Below, in pieces: positions 53,745-64,000 of a DNA stretch of 64,000 nucleotides (the first letter of the stretch is position 1; every line of letters begins with the position of its first letter). The stretch comes from Cavia porcellus (Eukaryota; Chordata; Mammalia; Rodentia; Caviidae), in the NCBI RefSeq assembly GCF_034190915.1, contig NW_026947484.1:190086982-190150981 (forward strand). Direction: 5' to 3'. The position numbers and the translations under genes are program-made. Below the pieces are notes generated by a model. It searched no databases. It saw nothing but the letters and a program-made list of their open reading frames with translations, and was not told where the DNA came from.

Positions 53745-54915
53745 CCGACCTCCCCTTAGTCTTGCTCTGCGATTGGTGCCGCGTCTGGCCCCTGCCGCCT
53801 ATCCGGTCCGCATCCGTCATCCGGATTGCTAATGTACTCATTAGCATAAAGATTCCTCCTAAGACCTGGCGCCCGGGGACTGAACCGGAGTCTCTGCCCC
53901 TTTAAGAAGGGGGTCCAGCAATCTGTCCGGAAGGGACGCTGGGCACGGCATTTCCTCCGCCCGGGACACGCTGTGACTAGGCAGGTCCTGTGTTAATGCC
54001 ATCCCGACCGAGGGTGCCCCTGGGTGGACAGCGCACGAGTCCCAGGGGACTGAGGGTGGGTTTGGCTTCCGGGAGCAGCAGGCTCAGCCTAGCAACCTCT
54101 CGCCCGAGGCGGCGGCGGCGGGTGACGAGCTAGGCGAAGGCAGCGCCTCTGCGGGACCCTGGCGCCCTGGGGCACGACCCGGGGGCCGGCGCCGAGGTGG
54201 CCGCGGGAGGCGGCGCGTGCTGGCAGAGCGCACAGCGCCCGCCGGGCGCCCGGCGTGGCGGGGCGGGGCGGGGCGTGAGCCGCGGTCCCGGGCTGCGGGG
54301 GCGGGGCGCGCGGCTGAGGGCGGGGCCGCGGCGCGGGGCGGGCTCTGGCGGCCGGAGTGTCACACACGCGGGGGTCGGGAGGCGGCGGCAGCGGCTGCGT
54401 TAGGCGCCGCCGGGACGGGGACGGGCGCGCGGGCTCGGGCGGGCGCCGGCTGCCTACCTCGCTGGCTCGCCCACTCGCTCTCCGGCCGGCAGAGGGGCCC
54501 GGCTGTCCCCAGAGCTCCCGGAAAGCAAAGACAGGAGCGGAGGAAGCCAAGTTCCCGGAGAGCCGCGGGTCCTGGCCGAGGCGAGGCTGCCGCTCCGACG
54601 GGGCAGGCAGGAGCGCGCTCCACCGCGGGGCGCACGGCCGGAGCGTCTGCAGCTGGGGCTGCTCGGGCCTGGCGCTTCGGCGGTTGCGGGCTGGGACCCT
54701 ATGAGACGCGCTCGCGAGGGGCGCAAGACCCGGAGCTCAGGAGGCGCGCGGCCGAGGCGGGGAGCGGCGCTGCTGCTGCGGGGGTCCGAGAGCGGCCGGC
54801 AGGAGGCGACTGTGGCGAAGGCGAGAACTTGAACTTGGCGTCCGGAGTGGGCGCCCCGGACGCCCCCAGCCGGGGCCGGGGCGCCGAGGACCTGGGTTGC
54901 AGCGTTGGCCCCCGG

Positions 54916-54957
54916 ATGGCCGCGGCGGCGGACCAGGTTCCCGCGCCGCGGCCCTAG
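54916..54957 (+). other. Upstream ORF in SHB 5'UTR
   Basis: An ATG at 54916 opens a 13-codon frame that stops at 54957, 13 nt before the SHB ATG. Its context has C at -3 and G at +4, so it is only moderate. It is out of frame with SHB and could modestly dampen translation. Confidence 0.55.
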
Positions 54958-54970
54958 GCGGCCTCTCGCC

Positions 54971-55678
54971 ATGGCCAAGTGGCTGAACAAATATTTCAGC
55001 TTGGGCAACAGCAAGACCAAGAGTCCCCCGCAGCCGCCGAGGCCCGACTACCGCGAGCAGCGGCGCCGGGGCGAGCGGCCCTCGCAGCCCCCCCAGGCCG
55101 TGCCGCAGGCCGCCTCGGCGTCCTGCGGTCCGGCGGCCGCCTCCTGCTTTTCGACCTCGTCGGGCTCGCTGCCCGACGAGAGCGGCAGCACGAGTGACCT
55201 CATCCGTGCCTACCGCGCGCAGAAGGAGCGCGACTTCGAGGACCCCTACAACGGGCCGGGCTCGTCGCTGCGCAAACTGCGCGCCATGTGCCGCCTGGAC
55301 TACTGCGGCGGCGGCGGGGAGCCCGGCGGGGGCCAGCGAGCGTTCTCGGCCTCGTCCGCGTCCGGCGCCGCCGGTTGCTGCTGTGCCTCCTCGGGCGCCG
55401 GCGCCGCCGCGTCCTCGTCGTCGTCCTCCGGCTCCCCGCACCTCTACCGCAGCAGCAGTGAGCGACGGCCAGCCACACCTGCCGAGGTGCGCTACATCTC
55501 CCCCAAACACCGACTCATCAAAGTGGAGAGCGCCGCCGCGGGCGGGACCGGGGACCCCTCAGGGGGGTCCTGTTCGGGCGGCCGCACCTGGAGCCCGACG
55601 GCCTGCGGAAGCAAGAAACTGCTCAACAAGTGCGCTGTCTCGGCCACGGAGGAGAGCGGGGCCGGCAAGAAGGACAAG
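54971..55678 (+). CDS. SHB: SHB, SH2 domain adaptor protein B, coding exon 1
   Basis: This exon encodes the first 236 residues of SHB, an SH2-domain adaptor that links tyrosine-kinase receptors to downstream signalling at the membrane and in the cytosol. It starts MAKWLNKYFSLGNSKTKS and has proline-rich SH3-binding-like segments at ~19-25 and ~37-46. A conserved block DLIRAYRAQKERDFEDPYNG lies at ~76-95, followed by a Ser/Ala/Gly low-complexity region and a YISPKHRLIKVES block near 184-196. The chosen ATG has a strong Kozak context (CGCCATGG). An in-frame extension upstream exists only from a TTG at 54905 and is not favoured. The coding part ends in phase 0 at an AAG codon before a GTAAGC donor. 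The phosphotyrosine region and C-terminal SH2 domain must be in later exons beyond the window. Identification rests on recognising the N-terminus. Confidence 0.95.
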
Positions 55679-55684
55679 GTAAGC
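55679..55684 (+). promoter_or_regulatory. 5' splice site of SHB exon 1
   Basis: AAG|GTAAGC is a strong consensus donor. Reading through it leads into unrelated sequence with a stop at 55817-55819. Confidence 0.9.
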
Positions 55685-58600
55685 TGCTCCTGCTCCTCAC
55701 CCGAGGTTACAGAACCATTGTGGGCGCGGGGAAAGCGAGGCACCCGGGTTCCCAGCTCTTACATCAACTTCGGCCGGGGACCCTGGAGTAAGGCTTCCTG
55801 CGCTACTCCCACCTTATGACCCTTCCTCACGCATTGCCCTAGGTGGTTGGTCTGACATCGTCTCTCGCTGGTGCTCCCAAAACGCCCCCTCTCCGGGCCC
55901 AAAGCTGGAGCGAGAGTGGCCCCGCCCAGCCTTGCCCAAGGACGAGAGACCCAGCCAACCATTCTGGCTCTTGTGTAAAGTCAGAGAGCCGGGGCTGTCG
56001 CCAGCTTGAAAGAGCATTTACCCTGCCATCCCCCGGGATCCCTTCCCCGTATACAGACACACACATTGCACGCACGCACTAGATGTGGATAGGAACTAAG
56101 GTCCACAGCCGGAAGAGACTCGATCGGTAGTACATAGCTTGGTTTCAGATCCAGACTGGTGCTCTCAGGACGGGTACAAGTAAATCCTTGTGAATGCCCT
56201 ACCCGCCCTTTTGTACTGGAGCCGCAATGGGAACCCCCACGCGTGCTTTTCCGGTTGACATGCTCGATCCCCAGAGCGGTCTTGACGGATCCAGGCTGTT
56301 TTGCCTGCTGCGCTTTGCAGGGGGTCCGCCTGTTAAGGGCGTAATGGAGACCCATTTGCTTTCCGAGTCCTGTCCCAGCCCTACTGGTCCAGGGACTGGG
56401 GAACTTTATGACAACCCCTTTCTTAATTTATCAGGCTATCTTGATCCCTACCCCCACCCTTTGAAGCAGGCTAGTTAATTACAGCCAGACCCGGCCTGGG
56501 CTCCCCATCATACTCCAGAGACACGCTCCCTTCCCCCATAAAATAATACTTGTTCTGTCTACTTCTGGTGGAAGGCAGTGTTTTGATTAAATCTGAGTCC
56601 CAGTGGGAGAGCTTGCTCCTTAGGGCAGAGTTGTCTGGCTGTCAGGCTCCTGCTCTCTTGTTCTTCCCTGCATTTTTCTCCCAAAGGTAAACTTTTGGCT
56701 AGCCCTTTTGGCTTGGGACAGTCTGATAAAGAGTCCTGCTGAATGTCCCAGCAGAAGAGAGAGACAGACTTTTACCTGCCAGCTAGTGCTTGGAAAGATT
56801 TTTGTTTTCCTCGAGGGAGGACTAAGAGCATGCACTTCTTTAATTTTTTTGGCCTGGCCCTTTTCCTACATGTCCCAGAATATCCTCTCCACTGTTTGGA
56901 CTGCTCCAGGTGCTGGTGTGGGCAGTCTAGAGGACACATCACAGAAGCTTGGACTGTGGGCTTCCCAGGCACCCAGGATGACAGCTGGGAACCGCTGGGC
57001 CTGTGGGCTTGTGGGCTTATGACTGATCTGTGAGGCTCCTGGTAGTCTTATGCATGACCCACACTTGATTAAGAGAACCTGGAATTTTTGAGTTTGGAAG
57101 GTGGGGTGAAAGCTTTGGAGAGATGAGCAGCTGGATTGCCTGCATCCCCATTGTTACCCAGGACCATGTCTTAGGGCATCAGATCCGCTTTTCTTTCCTG
57201 TTGCTAGTGCCTCTGCTTGTTCACTTTTTAAAAGTCTTTTGTGGCTTAAACATTTTTTTCCAATTACAATTAAGACTGTTTCAGATGCTTAGGAATAATA
57301 TGTTTTACAGCTGAAATGTCAAGTGTATTTAGGACTTGGCTTTATTCTGTCACCAGGTATATCTTGTGGATCTTCTCCCAGCTCTGTCTTGCCAAACGCT
57401 AGAGTGGGACCCTTGTACATTAAATGTCAGCAGTAAACGCTGTGACCTAGCTGCTGTGCTGTGATCAGTGCTGTGATGGGGCCTAGTGTTAAAGGGTGGG
57501 CCAGGGAGGGGACCAAAAAAGCAAGACCATTGTCAAGGCGGGAGAGGGTGGCTGGAGAAAGAGAGCAGGTGAAATCCTGTATGGTCAGAATCCAGAGGTT
57601 AGATTTGGGCAGGACTTGAGCGGTACAGTAATGTCTGGGAGGGGCTTGTAAACTGAGCACAGTGGGGAACTGGTAAATGAATTTAGCTGTTGGAGTGACA
57701 TGATCAAACTGGCTTCTTGGAAACCATCTCTCTAGGCTGCTTTTCACCTCCTACGTTGTGACTTCGTGCTCTTTGATCTTTTAAGAAGTTCTCTGTCTCC
57801 GGAGACAGGGATTGCAGTTACCAGATGTTTTTCTACCAAAGAGAAAAGGAGGCAGGAGGGAGGGAGGAGGCAGCAAGGTAAGGTCTGCAAGACCAGTGCC
57901 GTGGTTGTTCACACACTTCAGTGCACCTGGAAGGCTGCTTAAACCTCAGACTGAAGGGCCCCATTCCTCTTGTGTCTGATTCAATAAGTCTGGTTGGGGG
58001 GGGCACTGAAAAATTTGCATTCTGACAGATTTCTTGGAGATGTTTGGCTGCTGACCCTGGGGCCACCATGACTTATCGCTCCTTAACCTTCTCTCTGAGT
58101 TTTCTGGCCAGAGGTTCTTTGGATGCATACTCCAAATACCCTGTGTCTGCTCTCTGCTCATGGCCACTTCCTGGTCCCGGGCCAACACCCCATCCCCATC
58201 AGGTGGCCAGGAAATAGTCTGATTTTCACATTATTCTCAGCCAGACAGCTTTTGGAAGGCCAAGAATACTGCAGTGCAGGCCTTAATGTCCCGGAGCCTT
58301 CTGCCTCCATCCATGAATCAGGAGAACTCACTCTGGTACCCCGCTTGGCCTTTAGCCAGCCCAGCTCAACCAGTTAGGTCTGCAGAGTGTGCCCTGGTGA
58401 CAGGCCGTGTGTTTGATTTTAACTTCAGACCTGAGTTGAGGTTACTGTGGTGTGGAGTAGGAACTTTTTAGTCAGTGGATCCTCCTTCCACTGACTCCCT
58501 GCCATCCATGTCCCATTTCACCTGTAGAGCCCCTTATCCTGCCTCCCTAAATATTTGTGGCTTCTTCTCTCATACACTTAGGCACCTCCCTGTTCTCCTA

Positions 58601-58900
58601 AGTGAGCCTTTGGGTTCAGGCACACCTGGCCAGATCCCTCCCTCCCCACCAAGGCTGGCATCCAGTTTGGGGCATTTTTCCTTTTAAAGTCCCCAGAAAG
58701 AGTGACTTTTTTTAAACTGTGCTGTTTCTCTCCTAACATAATTTAGCCAGCACTTACTTCCTACTGAGAGTTCTCTTGGTAGAAGTTCAAGCCTGGAAGG
58801 AGTGTGAGAAGGAAGCAGAGTACTTTGTGATACATGATGAGTAGATTCATCTGGGAGAGTTGATACATGTATCACATTTTTAATCTGGTACATAGTTTCT
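55685..58900 (+). other. SHB intron 1, 5' part, mostly unique sequence
   Basis: Largely free of young SINEs for over 3 kb. No exon or repeat is confidently recognised. Short open frames lack splice or domain support. Confidence 0.6.
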
Positions 58901-58904
58901 TTCT

Positions 58905-59013
58905 TGCTTTCCTTTTTTTTTTTTTTTTTTTTTTTTTCATATTGGGGCTCGAAGTCAACCACTTTGTACCTGCTGGGCAGGTGCTTAAGCCACTGAGCTA
59001 AATCCCTAGCCCA
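58905..59013 (-). repeat. ID SINE in SHB intron 1
   Basis: Reversed ID with a ~27-base T run, then 'CATATTGGGGCTCGAAGTC', 'GGGCAGGTGCTTAAGCCACT' and 'GAGCTAAATCCCTAGCCC'. Confidence 0.85.
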
Positions 59014-60114
59014 TTATTTTTATCTTGAGAAGTTGAAGAGATCTTCATCTAGAGGGTAACTTTGAACTGAATGTAGAGATAAAGGTGGAATTTTGTGCAG
59101 GATAAGAGATACAGGAATGTGTATGTATAGAATTCTGTGCAGGCTATAGGGATGTGTAGAGTCAGGTTAATTGTGTGTGTACGTGTGTAACTGTATGCAC
59201 ACATGTGGAGGGTATGTATGGATATATGAATATACATAAAACTCCAATGTAGAACATGTTCTTGAAAACCAGAATTTTCATGCTTGGAAAATGAGAGGTG
59301 ACAGTGGGAGAGAGGTAAAGGCTGGCATTTTACTCCCATAGTGGAGTCTGAAATCTGGTGAGTCAGAACAGTGTGCTCAGAGCCAGGATAGTGAAGCATT
59401 CCATGTTATGCTGCCAGAATCTGGGGGAAATAGGACTAGAGTTAGGAGGCAGTTGTGTTATACTTTAGGTAAGAGATGGTGAGAGTCTGAGCTCCTGGAA
59501 AGAAACAAAGGAACATTAAGTAGAAATAAGTTGCACCTTATATAAAACATGATACAAAAAAGACTAGTTGCTTGGTGAGTCTCCTTTGGGGCAGCCAAAT
59601 AGTTCTCACCCATTTATGTTTTCTGTTCAGTGAGTCTTGTTTCTTTTACCATAATTAAATAAATGTCTGACCACAACTGAGACAGTCAAGATGCGTCATG
59701 ACATCAGTTTTCCTGGTTTTTTAATACGTTAATTTTTAAAAAGTTAATACGTGTTAACTTTTACCTTGTATCAGCATCCATAGTGTTTCTTTTTTTGGTG
59801 GTGGGGGGGCAGGAATTGGGAATCAAACTGAGGCCGGGCAGAGCTACATCCCTCTTCCCACAGTATTGGGTTAATCACATTTTCCATACTAGGGAGTATT
59901 ACGGCTGGTATGTAGATATCCCTCCAGAGCTTCATGCCGCCATAGCTGGAGGCTTTTCAGAGGTGGCTGGGACTAGAGCATGTGATGTGGGATTAAGGAT
60001 GTGATGCTGGGATTGATTCAAGGTGTGATGCTAGGATAAGGGTATCCCACCCCAGTATGAGTGCTTCCTAAGGATGGGTAGCATGAATAGAGCATAAGGA
60101 ACAGTTGTTGCAGC
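59014..60114 (+). other. SHB intron 1, nothing firm
   Basis: GT-rich bits at about 59170-59240 and a possible degraded reversed ID near 59785-59860. No exon seen. Confidence 0.4.
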
Positions 60115-60352
60115 TTGACTCTTCCTGCGTGCTTCCTCACTACTTCAGTGGTTTGCTGCCTGCTGCCTACCATGAACTATTTTTCCGCTGTGATGCCCCT
60201 CTGCCATGCCTCTGCCATGCCAGTCTGCCTTTGAACCAGCCAACTATAAACTGAAACCTCTGCAAACTGTGCTGAATAAACCTTTTCTGCTTTACCTTTG
60301 GGTGTCAGTTATTTTGTGTCAGCAACAGGAATAGTAACTTAGACATGGAATA
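60115..60352 (+). repeat. MaLR-type LTR relic
   Basis: The 3' part 'GCTGAATAAACCTTTTCTGC', 'GGTGTCAGTTATTTTGTGTC' and 'AGCAACAGGAATAGTAAC' has the polyadenylation-signal and terminal pattern of a MaLR LTR in sense. Confidence 0.6.
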
Positions 60353-61977
60353 ACTAATATCATATCTGTTTTAATTTAACATCTGGCAAACTGTCTCTGA
60401 GCTGCCTGGTAGGCAGGGACAATTCAGAGAGAAATCAGTGGTGGCCAGCTTTCAAAGGAATAAGGCTCTTAACTTACATTTGAAGGTAATCAGCTGTATA
60501 TCCTCAAGTTCTTCATCTGTGGGTTTAAACAACTACAGATCAAAAATGTTTTAAAAAAAATCATTAGCATGTACTGTCACTTTTTTTTTTGGTCATAATT
60601 ATATAGCATAACTACTAGGTACATAACATTTACCTTTTTCTAGGTATTACAAATAATCTAGAGATGGCTTAAAGAGTATGGGAGGATGTGTATAGATCAT
60701 ATGCAAATACTATGTCATTTTACATACAAGACTTGAGGATGCTAGGATTTTGGTATCTAGGGAGGGTTCCAGAACCAGTGTCCCTTGAGTATCAAAGAAC
60801 AGTCATGTTAGCCTTATGTCACAACCTGAGGAAAGCTAGAAGAGCAGTGATTGAAAAGGCCTGGGAAGATCTGGACGTTGGCCCATAAAGCAGTGCTGTC
60901 AGAAGGTGACATCTGAGCTGACTCTGGTAAGTGTGGGAATCCAGGGTAAGGAAGTGGGAAGAGGGCCTGGGGCTTGAGAGAGAGTGGTGGTGAGCCCAGC
61001 AGGCCAGGTGGAGGGGGGCGACTACAGCAGGAGTCTGGGGTACACAGAGGGAAGAAGGAGTATCACCTTACGGGGAATTGTGACTTGCAATTTGTTCCTC
61101 TTCGCAGAAAATCATCAGTGTCAGGCTTGATGGAAAGAAACCAGTCAGATTTGATCTGTTGGTCATTGCTCTTTGATTAACAGCCACATTCTCCAGTTCT
61201 GCAACTGTCCTTTTAGAAAAAATTGAGACCAAATTTGATAGCTGTGGCTTGGCTGTAGTCCAGATGGTCTCCATCATACCCATTTAGCTCCACTGTTGGA
61301 ACTTGAAAGACAGTGGGTTAATTTGTAGGAATAATTCTGTTCCAATAAAACTTTATTTACAAAAATAGGTGTAGCTGCCATGTGGGCTGTAGTTTTCAAC
61401 CCAGGATTTACAGTAAGCTTTCATTGTACAGTCATGGAGCTTGCATATCTGAGTAGCTTTCCTCACCTGGGCTTGCTCAGGCCTGCTGAGCCTGCCTGGG
61501 CTTTCTTATGTATTTGGTTGGCTGATTAGGATGGCCGTGGGCTGTGACCATTCACTTCTGTTCTGCGTAGTCCCTCATTTAACATATTCATGTGATGGTT
61601 GTGGGAGTCCCAAGAAGCATAGAGGCCTGTAACATTTCTTGAGGCTGGTAACTGGCTGTGTCCCTATTCTGTCTGCTTTTCGCCAAAGCAAATTACAGTT
61701 TGAGGTCAGGATTTAAGGAGAGAGGAGGATCTGTAGAGTCCCATGGCAAAGGGCAAAGATACAAACAAGCCATTAATTAGAGCCTTCAATGCTGTCATCT
61801 GTGGCATTAGTATTACCCCATCTTATGGACAGAGAAACTGGTTTAGAAATGTGAAAGACATACACGGTTACCAAGTAATAGAATAAAGGTCACTCCTGTT
61901 TATTCTGAGACTACAGTCTCTATGCTTTTTACTGATTTGTTCCCACTGTTTTCCACATTTTAAATAGAAGTAGAAAA
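60353..61977 (+). other. SHB intron 1, MIR scrap only
   Basis: A reversed MIR-like stretch at about 61795-61885. No exon recognised. Confidence 0.4.
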
Positions 61978-62116
61978 GCCAGGCATGGTGGCACATGCCT
62001 GTGATATCAGCTCCCAAGAGACTGAGGCAGGAACATGGCAAACTTGAGGCCACCCTGGGATATGTAGTGAGTTCGGGTTTGGCTTGAACTGCATGGTGAG
62101 ACCCTGTCTCAAAAGA
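61978..62116 (+). repeat. B1 SINE
   Basis: 'GCCAGGCATGGTGGCACATG', 'AGACTGAGGCAGG', 'TTGAACTGCATGGTGAGACC' and 'CTGTCTCAAAAG'. Confidence 0.9.
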
Positions 62117-62123
62117 TAATAAG

Positions 62124-62300
62124 TAGCTGGGCATGGTGGTGCGCTCCCGTAATCCCAGCAGTCGGGAGGCTGAGGCAGGAGGATCATTGCAAGTTCAAGA
62201 TTGGCCTGGGCAACAAAGTGAGCCCAAGGCAAGCCTGAACTGCATAGCCAGACCCTGTCTCAAAAAGACAATAGAGAGATATATAGATAGACAGACAGAT
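62124..62300 (+). repeat. B1 SINE with GATA/GACA-rich tail
   Basis: A second B1 directly follows the first in the same orientation: 'AGCTGGGCATGGTGGTGCGC', 'AATCCCAGCAGTCGGGAGGC', 'CTCAAAAAGACAATAG'. A GATA/GACA tail follows at 62272-62300. Confidence 0.92.
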
Positions 62301-62639
62301 GTAGAAAGGCAATAGCCTCCTCCTCCTTCCCTGTGCTTAATATTTCTCTTCTCTTATTCCTCTGGCTAATTCCCCTTTTCAATCTGGGGCTCAGTGTTCC
62401 TAGAAAAGGCCCCAGAGCTGTTCCTCTTTTTCTCCCCGTCTGCCGTGAGTTCCATAAAGAAGATACTAATTCCCCACTTGAATTATTTTATAGAGAAATT
62501 CTGAGCACAAGGTTGGCATATCCCAGAGGACAGCTATACAAAATGTGTGTCATGTAACTGTCACGTCTTCTCATTCTAACACCAAGTGTTCCCTCCCTCT
62601 AATGACTGGGCTTGCTGTATATACTGCATTTTAAAGAAA

Positions 62640-62666
62640 ACACACACATACACACACACACACACA
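62640..62666 (+). repeat. (CA)n microsatellite
   Basis: About 13 CA units with one TA interruption. Confidence 0.9.
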
Positions 62667-63189
62667 AAACTGGTGGTACGTTGGCCCATACCCACGTGGA
62701 ACCTTAGTTTCCTAGAAGGAGATCAGGTAACCATCTGCTCCAGTCTGACAACCTCAGAACATGACTGATTACCAAGGACTTAACCCCCATGACTTGACCC
62801 CATTCTCTCCCTGCCCCTAAAGCATTTTTGAGCCATAAAATTGGGTTTAAAGGACAAATCAGAAACAGGTGTGGTTTCCTTCAGTCATTCAGTAGAACCC
62901 TCCCCTGGGTTTAGATGATGCTGGGAGAGTCAAGGGGTAGTGAGTGCCCTGTGGGGAAGGATAGGTCAGGTGTGGCCATGAACCAGCCATGGCAAACCTT
63001 TTAGAGCTTTCAGTGATAACGAATAGCCCACTGCAGGCATGTGGTGCCTTCAGTTTGCCACCACTGTGGTGGTTTAGGCTTTACAACCAAGAGCTGAGCT
63101 GCTGGCCCCATGCCCCACTGGCTTGCTGGGGCTGAGGTGCGTGCCTGGGCTGCATTTCTTCCAGGACAGAAGCAAGGTGCAGTGATCTC
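62667..63189 (+). other. SHB intron 1, nothing recognised
   Basis: No exon, RNA gene or clear repeat supported. Confidence 0.4.
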
Positions 63190-63300
63190 TTCTGAGACAA
63201 GCTCTTGCTACATAGTCCAGGCTGCACTTGCACTCGTGATCCTTCTGTATTAGTCTTCTTAGTGATGGGTTCCAGGAATGCACCACAATACCTGGCTGGT
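63190..63300 (-). repeat. B1-like SINE
   Basis: Reversed B1: 'TCTGAGACAAGCTCTTGCTA', 'CATAGTCCAGGCTGC' and 'ATGCACCACAATACCTGGCT'. Confidence 0.75.
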
Positions 63301-63410
63301 CTCTGACTTAACTTCTGTTTGGTCTGTGTTGACTTGAGGAATTGCTTTGCAGGCTACTTTGAGGAAGTATAGGGATGAATCAGGAGTTACCTGGCCCAAA
63401 AGAGGTTATG

Positions 63411-63501
63411 CTTTTTTTTTTTTTTCTGATACTGGGGATTGAATTCACAGTCTCATGCTTGCCAGGCAGGCCCTGTGCCACTAAGCTAAACTCCCAGTCC
63501 C
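63411..63501 (-). repeat. ID SINE with TSD
   Basis: Reversed ID: 'TGATACTGGGGATTGAATTC', 'CCAGGCAGGCCCTGTGCC' and 'AGCTAAACTCCCAGTCCC'. AAGAGGTTATG / AAGAGTTTATG (63400-63410, 63502-63512) flanks it. Confidence 0.88.
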
Positions 63502-63909
63502 AAGAGTTTATGTTTTTGTGACAGACACAAGAACCAAAGTTGAAACACAGGTATATGTGGCAGAATTTACAAGCACAGTGGTGTGGGTGAGCTGAGAACT
63601 ACTCTGATGTAGAGGCTGTTTGGGGACAAGGTTTGATTCTATGGAGTCAAAGGAGAAGTGGAATGAGGAAGTTTATTTCACTCGAGGGAAGCTAGGGGGG
63701 CTTCTTGGAGGAAGAGCATTGGAGAAAAGGAAGATAATCCCTTGAATTAAGGGAGCTTTCCACATTAATGTTAGCGAATACATATTTTAAGCTGTGTGCC
63801 CGTATCATGTGCTTCATAGGTTAACTGTGGGTGGTACTTCATACCACCACCCTTTGAGGGAAGTGATGGTCTTAGTGTCTTTTTTACTCAGGAAAAAACT
63901 GAGGCACAT

Positions 63910-64000
63910 GGGGCTGGGGATTTAGCTCAGCGGCATAAGCGCCTGCTTTGCAAGTGTGCAATCCTGAGTTCGATCCCCGATACGATTTAAAAAAAAAAAA
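63910..64000 (+). repeat. ID SINE, young subfamily, cut by window end
   Basis: 'GGGGCTGGGGATTTAGCTCA', 'GCGGCATAAGCGCCTGC' and 'GAGTTCGATCCCCGATACGA', with an A tail running off the window. Confidence 0.93.

Larger units (their letters stand above)
53745..55720 (+). promoter_or_regulatory. SHB: CpG island with SHB promoter and 5'UTR
   Basis: G+C and CpG density rise sharply from about 53.75 kb and stay very high to about 55.7 kb, spanning promoter, 5'UTR and first exon. An inverted CCAAT box (GCGATTGGTGCC) lies near 53770. A run of GC boxes (GGGGCGGGGCGGGGCG) is at about 54259-54274, and more GC boxes lie at 54299-54325. No TATA box is evident. The transcription start cannot be fixed from sequence; it most likely lies downstream of the GC boxes within 54.3-54.6 kb. 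Confidence 0.85.

Noticed and set aside
54089..54550. 153-codon minus-strand frame in the CpG island
   Set aside because: Pro/Ala/Arg-rich artefact of GC-rich DNA, with no domain. Other large minus-strand frames at 54454-55510 are rejected for the same reason.
54217..54957. 246-codon plus-strand frame before SHB
   Set aside because: It begins with GTG. High G+C removes stop codons, and the Ala/Gly/Arg-rich translation is typical of a CpG-island artefact. It is most likely SHB 5'UTR.
55679..55819. Read-through extension of SHB exon 1
   Set aside because: The frame stays open for 46 more codons, but a strong GTAAGC donor interrupts at a phase-0 position where SHB is known to continue in another exon.

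Overview
The window is nuclear DNA of a rodent. The evidence is the dense mix of 7SL-derived B1 SINEs carrying the internal duplication typical of rodent B1, and many tRNA-Ala-like ID SINEs, several nearly identical to each other and flanked by target-site duplications. The ID subfamily, with a 'GGTACCGATAAAAAGG' 3' part, does not look like the mouse or rat form. I suspect a non-murid lineage, possibly castorimorph or beaver-like, but the sequence alone does not prove this. Coding density is very low; most open frames in this window are chance or repeat-derived.

The one clear host gene is at the right. A large CpG island (about 53.7-55.7 kb) contains the promoter, 5'UTR and first coding exon of SHB (SH2 domain-containing adaptor protein B), on the + strand. 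The exon starts at ATG 54971 and ends in frame at a consensus splice donor after 55678. Everything from 55679 to the window end is the beginning of intron 1. The SH2 domain lies in later exons outside the window.

The most notable element is a compact, young-looking endogenous retrovirus on the - strand at 45928-50991. It resembles the intracisternal A-particle class of betaretrovirus-like ERVs. It has two LTRs that differ by one substitution and one 25-bp length change, and perfect 6-bp target duplications (GCATTG). It also has a primer-binding site, a polypurine tract, an intact gag frame, a textbook gag -1 frameshift signal, and a continuous RNase H-integrase frame. An internal deletion has removed most of the protease region and the front of reverse transcriptase, and there is no env. 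It lies about 4 kb upstream of the SHB start codon, in antisense orientation.

The remaining 45 kb upstream is intergenic and repeat-rich. It holds a 4.3-kb 5'-truncated L1 (10159-14478), two older antisense L1 blocks (18.6-24.2 kb) with nested insertions, and further L1 3' fragments. There are two solo LTRs of one family with 5-bp target duplications (3600-3914 and 43735-44093). A possible 972-bp LTR built of internal tandem repeats sits inside an L1 (22253-23224). MaLR-like, MIR and L2 relics, long polypurine tracts and microsatellites also occur. A truncated, tail-less 5S rRNA retropseudogene lies at 52783-52869. I see no CRISPR array, no functional tRNA or rRNA gene, and no second protein-coding gene that I can support.
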